From IMG/VR virus record IMGVR_UViG_3300036791_001402, positions 1 to 63,760 of that record: a stretch of DNA of 63,760 bases; one strand, given 5' to 3'. The notes beneath the pieces are model-generated. The model saw only the letters and a list, made by a program, of their open reading frames with translations. It was not told the DNA's origin and made no database searches. Positions 57,733-63,760 of the stretch are shown piece after piece. The DNA is from a virus. The position numbers were made by a program, and so were the translations under genes. Positions within the stretch are counted from its first letter, which is position 1, and each line of letters starts with the position of its first letter.

Positions 57733-58241
57733 GTGAACAAGGACTCCATGGTGCCGCACGACTGCTCCGCCGCCGGCATCGCCGTCACAGGAAGGTGCAG
57801 GGTCAGAAAGCCTTTTTTGGTGCGATAGGGGCAGCGGACAAACCCCGCCCTCAGGTAGCAGCGCCCCGGATCCCGTTTGGGACGAATCTTGGCGGCATCG
57901 ATAAAAGTCACCATCGCAATTACGTTGTTGCAATGAGGACACTGAATGTAGGGCGTAAACCCCCACCACCACGAGGTCGCGGCCAGAGCTTCGCGGATCA
58001 ATTGGCTGGCCAGCGGTCCCGACTCGCGCCGGAAGAGGACGTTGATCCACGCCCCCCGCCACGCATGGCTGGCGAAGACCGGCCAGGAACTAACCCAGAG
58101 GGCGGAGCCGGTGATCGAGGTCAGGACGAGGCATCGGCCCGGGGGAACGAACTGGGGACTGTCCGGCGTCTGGCGGTTGTAGTGGCGGTTGGCGATCGAG
58201 AGAGCATGCGGCTCGAAGCGACTGGAGATCTGCCACTGCAT
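57729..58241 (-). CDS. Mom-like GNAT-fold protein, possible DNA modification partner
   Basis: The start at 58241 (MQWQISSRFEPHALSIANRH) is preferred to the longer frame. The 170-residue product has NRHYNRQTPDSPQFVPPGRC, then WRGAWINVLFRRESGPLASQ and LIREALAATSWWWG, and ends with YLRAGFVRCPYRTKKG. This order resembles Mom-type DNA-modifying acetyltransferases. A CPHC pair inserted near residue 120 is unusual. Coupling to the DpdA-like gene suggests joint function. The family assignment is tentative. Confidence 0.55.
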   Translation of the reverse strand: MQWQISSRFEPHALSIANRHYNRQTPDSPQFVPPGRCLVLTSITGSALWVSSWPVFASHAWRGAWINVLFRRESGPLASQLIREALAATSWWWGFTPYIQCPHCNNVIAMVTFIDAAKIRPKRDPGRCYLRAGFVRCPYRTKKGFLTLHLPVTAMPAAEQSCGTMESLFT

Positions 58242-58246
58242 CGGCG

Positions 58247-58486
58247 TCACTTCCGCCGCGATGGTTTGGGAGTCAGCGTGGCGCGTCTGGTGAGCCATTC
58301 GGCCAGCGCCTTGGGATCGACGCGGACGCATTCGCCCACGTACATGCAGGGCAGACGGCGCTCTTTGGCCATGTCGTAGAGTGCGCGTTTGGAGATGCTG
58401 AGCAAGTCTGAAATCTCCGCGATCGAGTACGCGCCCCGCTTGGCCGCGATCTGCTCGATAATTGAGTTACTATATTCTTCCCCCAT
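58247..58486 (-). CDS. Excisionase-like helix-turn-helix protein
   Basis: This 79-residue protein has the AlpA/excisionase-type winged helix (YSIAEISDLLSISKRALYDM then LPCMYVGECVRVDPKALAEW). It could act as recombination directionality factor for the integrase or as a repressor of the adjacent divergent promoter at 58542. Basic tail TPKPSRRK. Confidence 0.78.
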   Translation of the reverse strand: MGEEYSNSIIEQIAAKRGAYSIAEISDLLSISKRALYDMAKERRLPCMYVGECVRVDPKALAEWLTRRATLTPKPSRRK

Positions 58487-58524
58487 GGGCAGACTCCAGA
58501 CCTAGAAAAATAGCACACATTTCT

Positions 58525-58592
58525 ACTGGGCGCACAAATCGTTGACAATTTCTCAGAATGAGAATAAGTTCCTCTGTGTTCACTGGGCGCAC
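58525..58592 (+). repeat. Direct repeats flanking the recombination-module promoter
   Basis: ACTGGGCGCAC occurs at 58525-58535 and 58582-58592, 57 bp apart, on either side of the promoter at 58542-58570. A one-mismatch copy (ACTAGGCGCAC, 51375-51385) lies beside the integrase. These look like binding sites for one regulator. Confidence 0.55.
58542..58570 (+). promoter_or_regulatory. Promoter with internal dyad operator
   Basis: A consensus TTGACA (58542-58547) and TAAGTT (58565-58570) are 17 bp apart. Between them lies the dyad TTCTC-AGAAT-GAGAA (58550-58564), placed where a bound protein would block RNA polymerase. The arms and five-base spacing are those of the iterons inside the initiator gene. 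It drives the nuclease, recombinase and SSB genes. Confidence 0.75.
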
Positions 58593-58604
58593 GGGGGTGG
58601 TTAT

Positions 58605-59681
58605 ATGGCTACTATTTCCGACTTTCCGTTGCAGGCGGCTCTTGAAGTCATGGCCCCGTCGCTGCGGAATCCCGATGCCGGCCAGCGCCTGATCGCCGCC
58701 AAATGCCTCGGCCTGATGCTGGGCTACGACCATCGCTGGCGCAACGCCCCTTACCAGATCATGGACGTGGAGTGCGTCCTCACCAGCGATCTCTACAATC
58801 CTGAGACGGGAAGAAAAAGCCGGTCCTTCATTCTGGGCGGAAAGCTCGATGTCCGCGCCCTGGAGAAAGCCACCCTCGCCAAGGTGCTCTTCGATCACAA
58901 GACCTGCTCTCAGGACATCGCCGATCCCAACGCGCCCTACTGGCGGCAACTGGTGATCGAGGGCCAGGTCGATCACTACATGAGCCTGGAGTGGCTGAAC
59001 GGCAACAAGGTCGACGCCGCGGTCTGGGACGTGCTTCGCAAACCGGGGATATCGCCCCGCATCCTTTCCAAGGCCGACGCTAAGGAAGTTCTCGCGACCG
59101 GCAAATATTTTGACTACGAGCTGGACAAGGACGACAAGGACATGTTCGCCGAAGAGTCGCGGGAGACGGCGCCGATGTACGCGGCCCGGTTAGCGCGGGA
59201 CTCAAGCGAAGAGCGCCCGGAGTGGTATTTTCAACGCCGGCAGGTGCCGCGCCTCGATGCCGAAGTTCGCGATTACATGCAGGAAGTCTGGGGACACGGG
59301 CAGGACATTCTGGTGGCGCGGAGCAACAATCGCTGGCCGAGGAATTCCGGGGCTTGTATGCTCTACGGAACTCCGTGCAAATTTCTCAACGTATGTTCCG
59401 GCTACGACACCATCGATTCACCCAACTGGTCGACCAAGGCGTGGGTGCATCCTGAACTGCCGGTGCTTCCCGATTGCGACCGGGGCACCGACATCCTGAC
59501 CAACAGCCGCATCCGCTGCTTCCAGACCTGCAGAAAAAAGCACTACTTCACCTACGAACTGGGCGTCGAAAAACTGGACGAGGAGGAACGCGAGGCCTTG
59601 TTTTTCGGCAACCTGTTCCACGCCGGACTGGAGCAATACTTTCTCCAACTGAAAGACCTCCAAGGAAAGGGGCAGTTATGA
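58605..59681 (+). CDS. RecB-family PD-(D/E)XK nuclease with C-terminal cysteine cluster
   Basis: The start at 58605 (MATISDFPLQAALEVMAPSL) is chosen over the TTG at 58542, which is the -35 box. The 358-residue protein has GGKLDVRALEKATL and KVLFDHKTC, the D...(D/E)xK motif. CMLYGTPCKFLNVC, an iron-sulfur-type cluster as in AddB/Cas4, follows. A later TNSRIRCFQTCRKKHYFTYE resembles the start motif of a RecB domain. It probably resects DNA ends for the next two genes. Confidence 0.8.
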   Translation: MATISDFPLQAALEVMAPSLRNPDAGQRLIAAKCLGLMLGYDHRWRNAPYQIMDVECVLTSDLYNPETGRKSRSFILGGKLDVRALEKATLAKVLFDHKTCSQDIADPNAPYWRQLVIEGQVDHYMSLEWLNGNKVDAAVWDVLRKPGISPRILSKADAKEVLATGKYFDYELDKDDKDMFAEESRETAPMYAARLARDSSEERPEWYFQRRQVPRLDAEVRDYMQEVWGHGQDILVARSNNRWPRNSGACMLYGTPCKFLNVCSGYDTIDSPNWSTKAWVHPELPVLPDCDRGTDILTNSRIRCFQTCRKKHYFTYELGVEKLDEEEREALFFGNLFHAGLEQYFLQLKDLQGKGQL

Positions 59682-60571
59682 CCGCCGTCGCATCCGCAGT
59701 GCGTGCTCCCCGGATACCGAATTCGGGACCAGCCGCATCGGCAGCGCGCACCTTTGCGCTCACAGACATTACCACCGATGCCCGACCTACACCCAAACGC
59801 TATGGCCTCCACGCCAAACCGGGATGGGGCAAGACGTCCTTCGCCGCCCAGGCACCCAAACCCATCTTCATCCAGACCAAGGGCGAGACCGGCCTTGAGA
59901 CCCTGATCGAAGCCAGGCAGTTACCGCCCACGCCCCACTTCCCGGAGATCCTCACCTGGGGCGACCTGCTCTCGGCGCTGAAGTTTCTCCGCACCGAACC
60001 GCACGAATTCAAGACCGTGGTTGTCGACACCATGCCGGGGGCCGAAAGGCTCTGCTACGAGTACGTCTGCGAACGCGACTTCGACGGGGACTGGGGGGAG
60101 CGGGGCTTCGCCGGGTATCAGCGGGGCAGGGAAGTGGCCATGGCGGACTGGCGGCAGTTCCTGAACGATCTGGACCGGCTTCGCGAAGAGCGGGGCATGA
60201 CCGTCTTCGCTCTTTTTCACACCAAGATCAAAACCTTCAAGAACCCGCTGGGGTCGGACTACGACCGCTGGGCGCCGGACATGGAGGACAAGTGCTGGGG
60301 ACTGACCCTGAAGTGGCTGGACTGTGTGCTGTTCGGCAACTTCGATACCTTCGTCCACCAGAGCGGGAAAAAGGGCGAGGATCCCAACAAGAAGGGCAAA
60401 GCGGCAGACACCTCGGTCAGGATGATGTACACCGAAGAGCGTCCCGCCTATGACGCCAAGAACCGCATGGGGTTGCCGGAAGAAATCGAGATGGGAGCGA
60501 ACGCCGCGGAGGCCTGGGGGAACTTCGTGCAAGCCCTGAAGGACGGCAGAAAGCAGGAAGCCCATGGCTAA
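59678..60571 (+). CDS. RecA-like ATPase, Sak4-type recombination protein
   Basis: The start at 59678 overlaps the upstream stop as ATGA. The 297-residue protein has Walker A GLHAKPGWGKTSFAAQ (about residue 47) and Walker B KTVVVDTMPGAERL, with a RecA-fold core and FALFHTKIKTFKNPLG in place of a loop segment. Phage Sak4-like proteins perform strand annealing or exchange, often next to an SSB, as here. Confidence 0.8.
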   Translation: MTAVASAVRAPRIPNSGPAASAARTFALTDITTDARPTPKRYGLHAKPGWGKTSFAAQAPKPIFIQTKGETGLETLIEARQLPPTPHFPEILTWGDLLSALKFLRTEPHEFKTVVVDTMPGAERLCYEYVCERDFDGDWGERGFAGYQRGREVAMADWRQFLNDLDRLREERGMTVFALFHTKIKTFKNPLGSDYDRWAPDMEDKCWGLTLKWLDCVLFGNFDTFVHQSGKKGEDPNKKGKAADTSVRMMYTEERPAYDAKNRMGLPEEIEMGANAAEAWGNFVQALKDGRKQEAHG

Positions 60572-61151
60572 AGGCGCGTTTTACGACGAGGGCAACTATG
60601 TCGCCGAGGTCACAGGGCAGGGGCTGGGCAAGGCCAAAACCGGAACCCTGAACTTCGTGCTAGGCGTCAAGATCCTTGGAACCCCCAGCCAGGATGGGGG
60701 AATCGATGGGGTGAAGCAGCGGTATAACCGCACCATTTACATGTACTTCACCGACGCGACCATCCCGTTCGTGGTCGAAACACTCCGTGCGCTGGGCTAC
60801 ACGCAGGGCAGTTTCGGACCTCTCGATCCCGGCCATCCCCAGCACCAGTCCTTCGTGGGCCAGCAGATCGATGTCTACTGCAAGCACGAGATCGGGCAGG
60901 ACGGGGAGGTGCGGGAAAAATGGAGCGTCTCGCGAGGACTGCCAGCGGTCGTTACAGAGCCGTTGAACGCGAAAGAGGTGCGAGAGCTGGACGCCCTCTT
61001 CGGAAAGGCACTGAAGGCCTCTGCCGCCCCGGGAAAGGGCAATTCTAAAAAGCAGGTCAAAGCGGAAAAGCCGGATCGGGACCAGCCGCCTGTCGAGGCA
61101 TATGTGGACGCGGACGGGACGGAGATTTCAGACGAGGACATTCCGTTCTGA
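60564..61151 (+). CDS. SSB-like single-stranded DNA-binding protein
   Basis: The 195-residue protein overlaps the RecA-like gene. Its N-terminal beta region (GNYVAEVTGQGLGKAKTGTL and RTIYMYFTDATIPFVVETLR) fits an OB-like fold. It has a Lys-rich linker and then an acidic end, SDEDIPF, the tail by which SSB proteins bind partners. The tail plus position supports an SSB role. Confidence 0.75.
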   Translation: MAKGAFYDEGNYVAEVTGQGLGKAKTGTLNFVLGVKILGTPSQDGGIDGVKQRYNRTIYMYFTDATIPFVVETLRALGYTQGSFGPLDPGHPQHQSFVGQQIDVYCKHEIGQDGEVREKWSVSRGLPAVVTEPLNAKEVRELDALFGKALKASAAPGKGNSKKQVKAEKPDRDQPPVEAYVDADGTEISDEDIPF

Positions 61152-61157
61152 AAACTG

Positions 61158-61185
61158 AAGGCCAGCCGGGAGGTTGGCTGGCCTT
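61158..61185 (+). terminator. Intrinsic terminator after the recombination genes
   Basis: AAGGCCAGCC (61158-61167) pairs perfectly with GGCTGGCCTT (61176-61185). It stands at a convergent junction and would also work, less well, for the minus-strand gene that ends at 61190. Confidence 0.85.
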
Positions 61186-61189
61186 TACT

Positions 61190-61870
61190 CTAGCTGGCTT
61201 TTTCTTCCGCCTGAATGGTGCGCGGTCGTCCCCGGGGGACGATGTACTTTTCAGGGACAGCTTCAGTCTTTCCTTCCGCATAGGAGGTCAAGATAGTGAT
61301 CAGCGATTCCAGCCATGCCTTCCTTTGCCGCGCCGGGAGGCGTTCCATCCGCGTCCGTACCCAGTTGAAGCTTTCCTTTTTGAGAACTTCGTTGTCAGAT
61401 TCGACTGAAGCGGTGCGACCGGCTTTCTGTTTTTGGTTCAGATCCCTAAGGTATTCCACCAGCTTAGGTTCGCTCGAGGTGTCGGGCGGGGGGTTCTTTT
61501 TAACCAGCTTGGGATCGATGGTGTCCATGCCCATGGCCAGAGCGAGGCGCATAACCGGGCCGGGAAAGAGTTCCTTGGCGCGGTCATAGATGTCGATGTA
61601 GCGGTAGGCTGTAGCGACACTGATGTTGAACGGTGTGGATTTGAGGTAGTTGGTGAACATGCGTTTCGGTTCCAGTACGTCCCTGATCTTGGCGAGGTGT
61701 TCCCCGATAGCTACCCGCGCCCTGCCGAAGGCGGCGATGCCGTCGTTCAGTTCGCGGGTTTCGTTTACGATGATTTGCCTTTCGCGTTCCGAGAGATCGT
61801 CCCATCCCCCAATGGTTGCCAAGACCGCCTTAGGCGATCTTGCCAACGATGTTGATTCTTTTCCTGTCAT
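61190..61870 (-). CDS. Helix-rich DNA-binding-like protein, possible regulator
   Basis: The 226-residue product (MTGKESTSLARSPKAVLATI) has a helical region (ERERQIIVNETRELNDGIAA), a possible helix-turn-helix (PFNISVATAYRYIDIYDRAK), and a Pro/Arg end VPRGRPRTIQ like an AT-hook. The order resembles DUF3102-type phage proteins. It is divergent from the initiator module, so it may regulate replication. Ribosome site GAGGGGA. Confidence 0.68.
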   Translation of the reverse strand: MTGKESTSLARSPKAVLATIGGWDDLSERERQIIVNETRELNDGIAAFGRARVAIGEHLAKIRDVLEPKRMFTNYLKSTPFNISVATAYRYIDIYDRAKELFPGPVMRLALAMGMDTIDPKLVKKNPPPDTSSEPKLVEYLRDLNQKQKAGRTASVESDNEVLKKESFNWVRTRMERLPARQRKAWLESLITILTSYAEGKTEAVPEKYIVPRGRPRTIQAEEKAS

Positions 61871-61970
61871 GACTGTCCCCTCGTTTCAATCACTTACCCT
61901 TTAACCGTACTACTGTTTACCACAATAGACCACTGAATCCACGTCAAAAGAAGTGAAAAGTAATCAAAAG

Positions 61971-61999
61971 TTCACTATATTGGTACCGGATTGTATGAT
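61971..61999 (+). promoter_or_regulatory. Promoter of the replication initiator module
   Basis: TTCACT (61971-61976) and TATGAT (61994-61999) are separated by 17 bp. The first gene downstream starts at 62073 with GGAGGGCAG. The 200-bp gap 61871-62072 also carries the start region of the divergent gene. Confidence 0.6.
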
Positions 62000-62072
62000 T
62001 ACGCCTGATTCAACACAGTAAGACCGCGCCGAAAGCGTATCGCAAACATTCAATGACGGAGGGCAGATTCCT

Positions 62073-62309
62073 ATGCCGCATGTAGAGACGGAGTCAGTGA
62101 AGATCGACAAGGAGAAGCTGGGCAAGCTCCGCCAGTATTCGCGTTTGTTTGGAGTTTCCATCCAATTTTCCACAGACCGCGCCCTGGCCGAGTATCTGGC
62201 CCGGGAGATCGAACCCAAGCTTGCCGCCAGCGATGGATATCAAAATGAGAAAAACGGCAGGAAAAAGCCGGTAAGAAAAAATTCTACCAAGATTAAAAAA
62301 GTGGCGTAG
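62073..62309 (+). CDS. Small basic DNA-binding-like protein
   Basis: The 78-residue protein (MPHVETESVKIDKEKLGKLR) has a ribbon-helix-helix look (VKIDKEKLGKLRQYSRLFGV). It has a Lys-rich end (GRKKPVRKNSTKIKKVA). It is the first gene of the initiator module and may be a regulator. Function inferred from pattern. Confidence 0.7.
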   Translation: MPHVETESVKIDKEKLGKLRQYSRLFGVSIQFSTDRALAEYLAREIEPKLAASDGYQNEKNGRKKPVRKNSTKIKKVA

Positions 62310-62323
62310 GATTATCGACGTCC

Positions 62324-62356
62324 CAGGCGACGGTCTGGGCGCCTGTCCTCCCAGAC
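62324..62356 (+). promoter_or_regulatory. Candidate H-type pseudoknot in the initiator leader
   Basis: CAGGCG (62324-62329) can pair with CGCCTG (62340-62345). GTCTGGG (62333-62339), which lies in that loop, pairs with CCCAGAC (62350-62356). The two stems interlock as an H-type pseudoknot, or act as alternative hairpins. Single copy, so no covariation test is available. Confidence 0.5.
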
Positions 62357-62368
62357 GGGGAAGTAAAC

Positions 62369-62394
62369 GGGGCCGGTTATTTCCTCCCGGCCCC
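62369..62394 (+). promoter_or_regulatory. Strong GC hairpin in the initiator leader
   Basis: GGGGCCGG (62369-62376) pairs with CCGGCCCC (62387-62394) over a ten-base loop. No U-run follows, so simple termination is unlikely. It lies between the pseudoknot and the initiator ribosome site GAGGA. Confidence 0.6.
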
Positions 62395-62465
62395 GCCTCG
62401 ATCATCTGGACACAGGGCAAAAGGGAAGAGGAATCCATCACATTTCGATTGATGAGGATACTTCC

Positions 62466-63344
62466 ATGAGTATTCGTTTGATGTCCCGTGTCTGGGACGA
62501 TGCCCCATTCGACGGCGCAACTCTGTTAACCCTCCTGGCTCTGACTGATTCTGCCAACGACGAGGGGTGGTGCTGGCCAAGTATTACCACCCTGATGCAC
62601 AAGACCCGACAAGGTAACTCCACGGTCTATCGTTCCATCGCTGAACTCATCGAAAGCGGCTGGCTGGAGAAGTACAAGGAGGACCAGGATGGGGTTATTC
62701 AATATCGGGTTTTGTATCCTGAGGATCGGGTACAAGAGGCGCAAATAGCTGACGATGTGGATTCTCCCACAGAGAATAACTCTCTCCCAGAGAGAAAAAT
62801 CAGTCTCCCACAGAGAAAACGGATTCTCTCACAGAGAAAACCCCCACACCCCCTTAATGGAAGAACCGTAATAAAAGCAACCGTAAGAGAACCATCAGTG
62901 ACCCCTTCTCCTGCTCCGCCGGAGGTAAAGCTTCCGGCTACGCTGGGTTCTTCCCCAGACCCTTCCCCAGAAGAACTACAAAAAATGCCTCCAAGACAAC
63001 GAGCTATCAGGGCCATGAAGATCTGTTTTTTCCCGTACTACTGCGAGGTATGCGAACAGAACCCGAAGGTCTATACGCTGACCCAATTGCGGATTGAGAA
63101 GGGGGTGGCTCGATACCTGGAGTGCCTGAAGAAGTGCGATGGCGACTGGGCTAAAGCGGGGGACATGTTCTATGCCGCCATGGATGCTCTGTCCCAGTCG
63201 GACTTCCACATGGGGCGGAACGAGCGGGGTAAAAACGGGAACGGCAAAAAGTACGTCGACTGGGTTTCCAATCTCTGCAATTCCCAGGAAAAGTTTGAAA
63301 AATGGCTGGTAGCTGCGCCACTAGAGGAAGCGGCATATGCCTGA
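62466..63344 (+). CDS. Replication initiator, O-like, with HTH domain
   Basis: The 292-residue protein starts MSIRLMSRVWDDAPFDGATL and has an N-terminal winged helix (LLTLLALTDSANDEGWCWPS then NSTVYRSIAELIESGWLEKY) like phage O/DnaD-type initiators. Four iterons lie inside the gene near codons 99-125 (SLPERK and SLPQRK in protein). This recalls the lambda O gene, which contains ori. The C-terminal part has a Cys pair CEVCEQ and a helical segment. It precedes the DnaB-type helicase with an overlap. Confidence 0.82.
   Translation: MSIRLMSRVWDDAPFDGATLLTLLALTDSANDEGWCWPSITTLMHKTRQGNSTVYRSIAELIESGWLEKYKEDQDGVIQYRVLYPEDRVQEAQIADDVDSPTENNSLPERKISLPQRKRILSQRKPPHPLNGRTVIKATVREPSVTPSPAPPEVKLPATLGSSPDPSPEELQKMPPRQRAIRAMKICFFPYYCEVCEQNPKVYTLTQLRIEKGVARYLECLKKCDGDWAKAGDMFYAAMDALSQSDFHMGRNERGKNGNGKKYVDWVSNLCNSQEKFEKWLVAAPLEEAAYA
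62762..62838 (+). repeat. Four iterons: predicted replication origin inside the initiator gene
   Basis: Imperfect copies of TCTCCCACAGAGAA start at 62763, 62783, 62804 and 62825, 20-21 bp apart, that is two helical turns. Each is a partial dyad of the form TTCTC-N5-GAGAA. An AT-richer stretch (CCGTAATAAAAGCAACCG) follows at about 62867. This is the layout of a lambda-type ori. Confidence 0.8.
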
Positions 63345-63760
63345 TTTGGAAGACTATCTCATGCCGGAAACAGCACCCGACTACCCAGAAGAATCCCCAA
63401 TTCTGGAGGTAACCCCGCGCAAGCTGACCGTCGCGGAGCAGACCGCAGACCTGCTGTCCGAGGTCAAGAGCGGGGCGCCCGTAAACATCGACGCGGAACG
63501 AACCATTTTGGGGGCCATATTGCTCGACAATGCGGCCCTCCTTGAGGTTCAGAAGGGGCTGACACCATCCGACTTCTCCCTTTCGTCTCATCGAGTTATC
63601 TGGGCGCGTATGGTGAGCCTCGAAGCCGCCGGTCATGCCATCGACATCGTGACTCTGGTCAACGAACTGGACCGGCATAACGAGACCAGGGAGATCGGGG
63701 GCGCGGCGTATTTGGCCTCCCTGACCGAAGGTCTTCCCCGCCGGCCGGTGAAGACCTTCG
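63337..63760 (+). CDS. DnaB-type replicative helicase, N-terminal part (continues at 3)
   Basis: The start at 63337 (MPDLEDYLMPETAPDYPEES) overlaps the initiator stop by eight bases and follows AGAGGAAG. The coding region runs through 63751, and then position 127 continues the frame, giving 477 residues in all. This part holds the disordered N-arm and the DnaB N-terminal domain (DAERTILGAILLDNAALLEV to about residue 160). The bases after 63751 do not continue the gene and are probably an assembly artefact. Confidence 0.85.
   Translation, partial: MPDLEDYLMPETAPDYPEESPILEVTPRKLTVAEQTADLLSEVKSGAPVNIDAERTILGAILLDNAALLEVQKGLTPSDFSLSSHRVIWARMVSLEAAGHAIDIVTLVNELDRHNETREIGGAAYLASLTEGLPRRPVKTF
63626..63751. 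repeat. Direct terminal repeat, right copy
   Basis: Identical to 1-126; see the left copy. It marks the point where the circle was opened. Confidence 0.93.
63726..63760. repeat. Fold-back inverted repeat at the contig end
   Basis: CGAAGGTCTTC (63726-63736) is followed, after 13 bases, by its exact reverse complement GAAGACCTTCG (63750-63760). The last nine bases do not match the continuation at 127-135. A read or assembly fold-back explains this better than biology. Confidence 0.8.

Noticed and set aside
57733-58062. N-terminal extension of the DpdA-like protein
   Set aside because: The extension is antisense-like sequence inside the Mom-like gene in another frame. The start at 57732 is coupled to the upstream stop and begins the family's usual MIFFTGLHQPSDARH.
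62762-62838. CRISPR array in the initiator gene
   Set aside because: Units of 14 bp spaced 6-7 bp apart are too short and lie in a coding gene; iterons fit better.
63750-63760. Terminal hairpin as a telomere or protein-primed end
   Set aside because: It is present at one end only, and the other copy of the repeat continues into coding sequence. An assembly fold-back is likely.

Overview
The window is a 63.8-kb, roughly 60% GC, gene-dense phage genome. The first 126 bases (1-126) recur at 63626-63751, and a helicase gene reads across that join, so the contig represents a circle or a circularly permuted molecule of about 63,625 bp opened inside the helicase gene. Phage origin is shown by adjacent terminase, portal, scaffold and capsid genes, head-tail and tail-spike genes, a T4-type lysozyme with a holin candidate, RusA, a RecA-like recombination ATPase, an SSB-like protein and an integrase. 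There is no tape measure or sheath, but there are large internal-virion-like proteins, so the particle is probably a podovirus. A tyrosine integrase with a repeat-rich upstream region, an excisionase-like protein and a serine recombinase suggest a temperate phage. The host cannot be named from sequence; an environmental bacterium is my guess.

Layout. (1) 58.6-61.2 kb and 62.1 kb through the join to 5.6 kb, plus strand: PD-(D/E)XK nuclease, RecA-like ATPase, SSB-like protein, O-like initiator carrying four iterons, DnaB-type helicase, HNH nuclease, RusA, lysozyme and holin. (2) 5.7-13.65 kb, minus strand: a long operon of small genes with a serine recombinase. Seven copies of a compact self-cleaving ribozyme of the hepatitis-delta (HDV) type sit between its genes. 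(3) 13.65-14.3 kb: a noncoding divergent control region. (4) 14.3-49.1 kb, plus strand: zinc-ribbon proteins, a cytosine methyltransferase with a second long gene nested in another frame, then terminase, portal, capsid, head-tail, tail-spike and internal virion genes. (5) 49.1-58.5 kb: minus-strand accessory genes on either side of the integrase, a short plus-strand cluster headed by a C2H2 zinc-finger protein, and a DNA-modification pair made of a DpdA-like protein interrupted by an amber codon and a Mom-like protein.

The standout is the ribozyme operon. Each of the seven elements (52-53 nt) has three helices in the nested pseudoknot order of HDV ribozymes. All three helices carry compensatory changes between copies. 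Each has a G-U pair at the predicted cleavage site, an L3 loop of the UUCACGU type, no P4 helix, and a Shine-Dalgarno sequence directly after the last strand. A GC-rich hairpin lies just upstream of every predicted cut. The layout looks like a system that cuts one long phage transcript into separate mRNAs, each with a hairpin at its 3' end and a folded 5' end.
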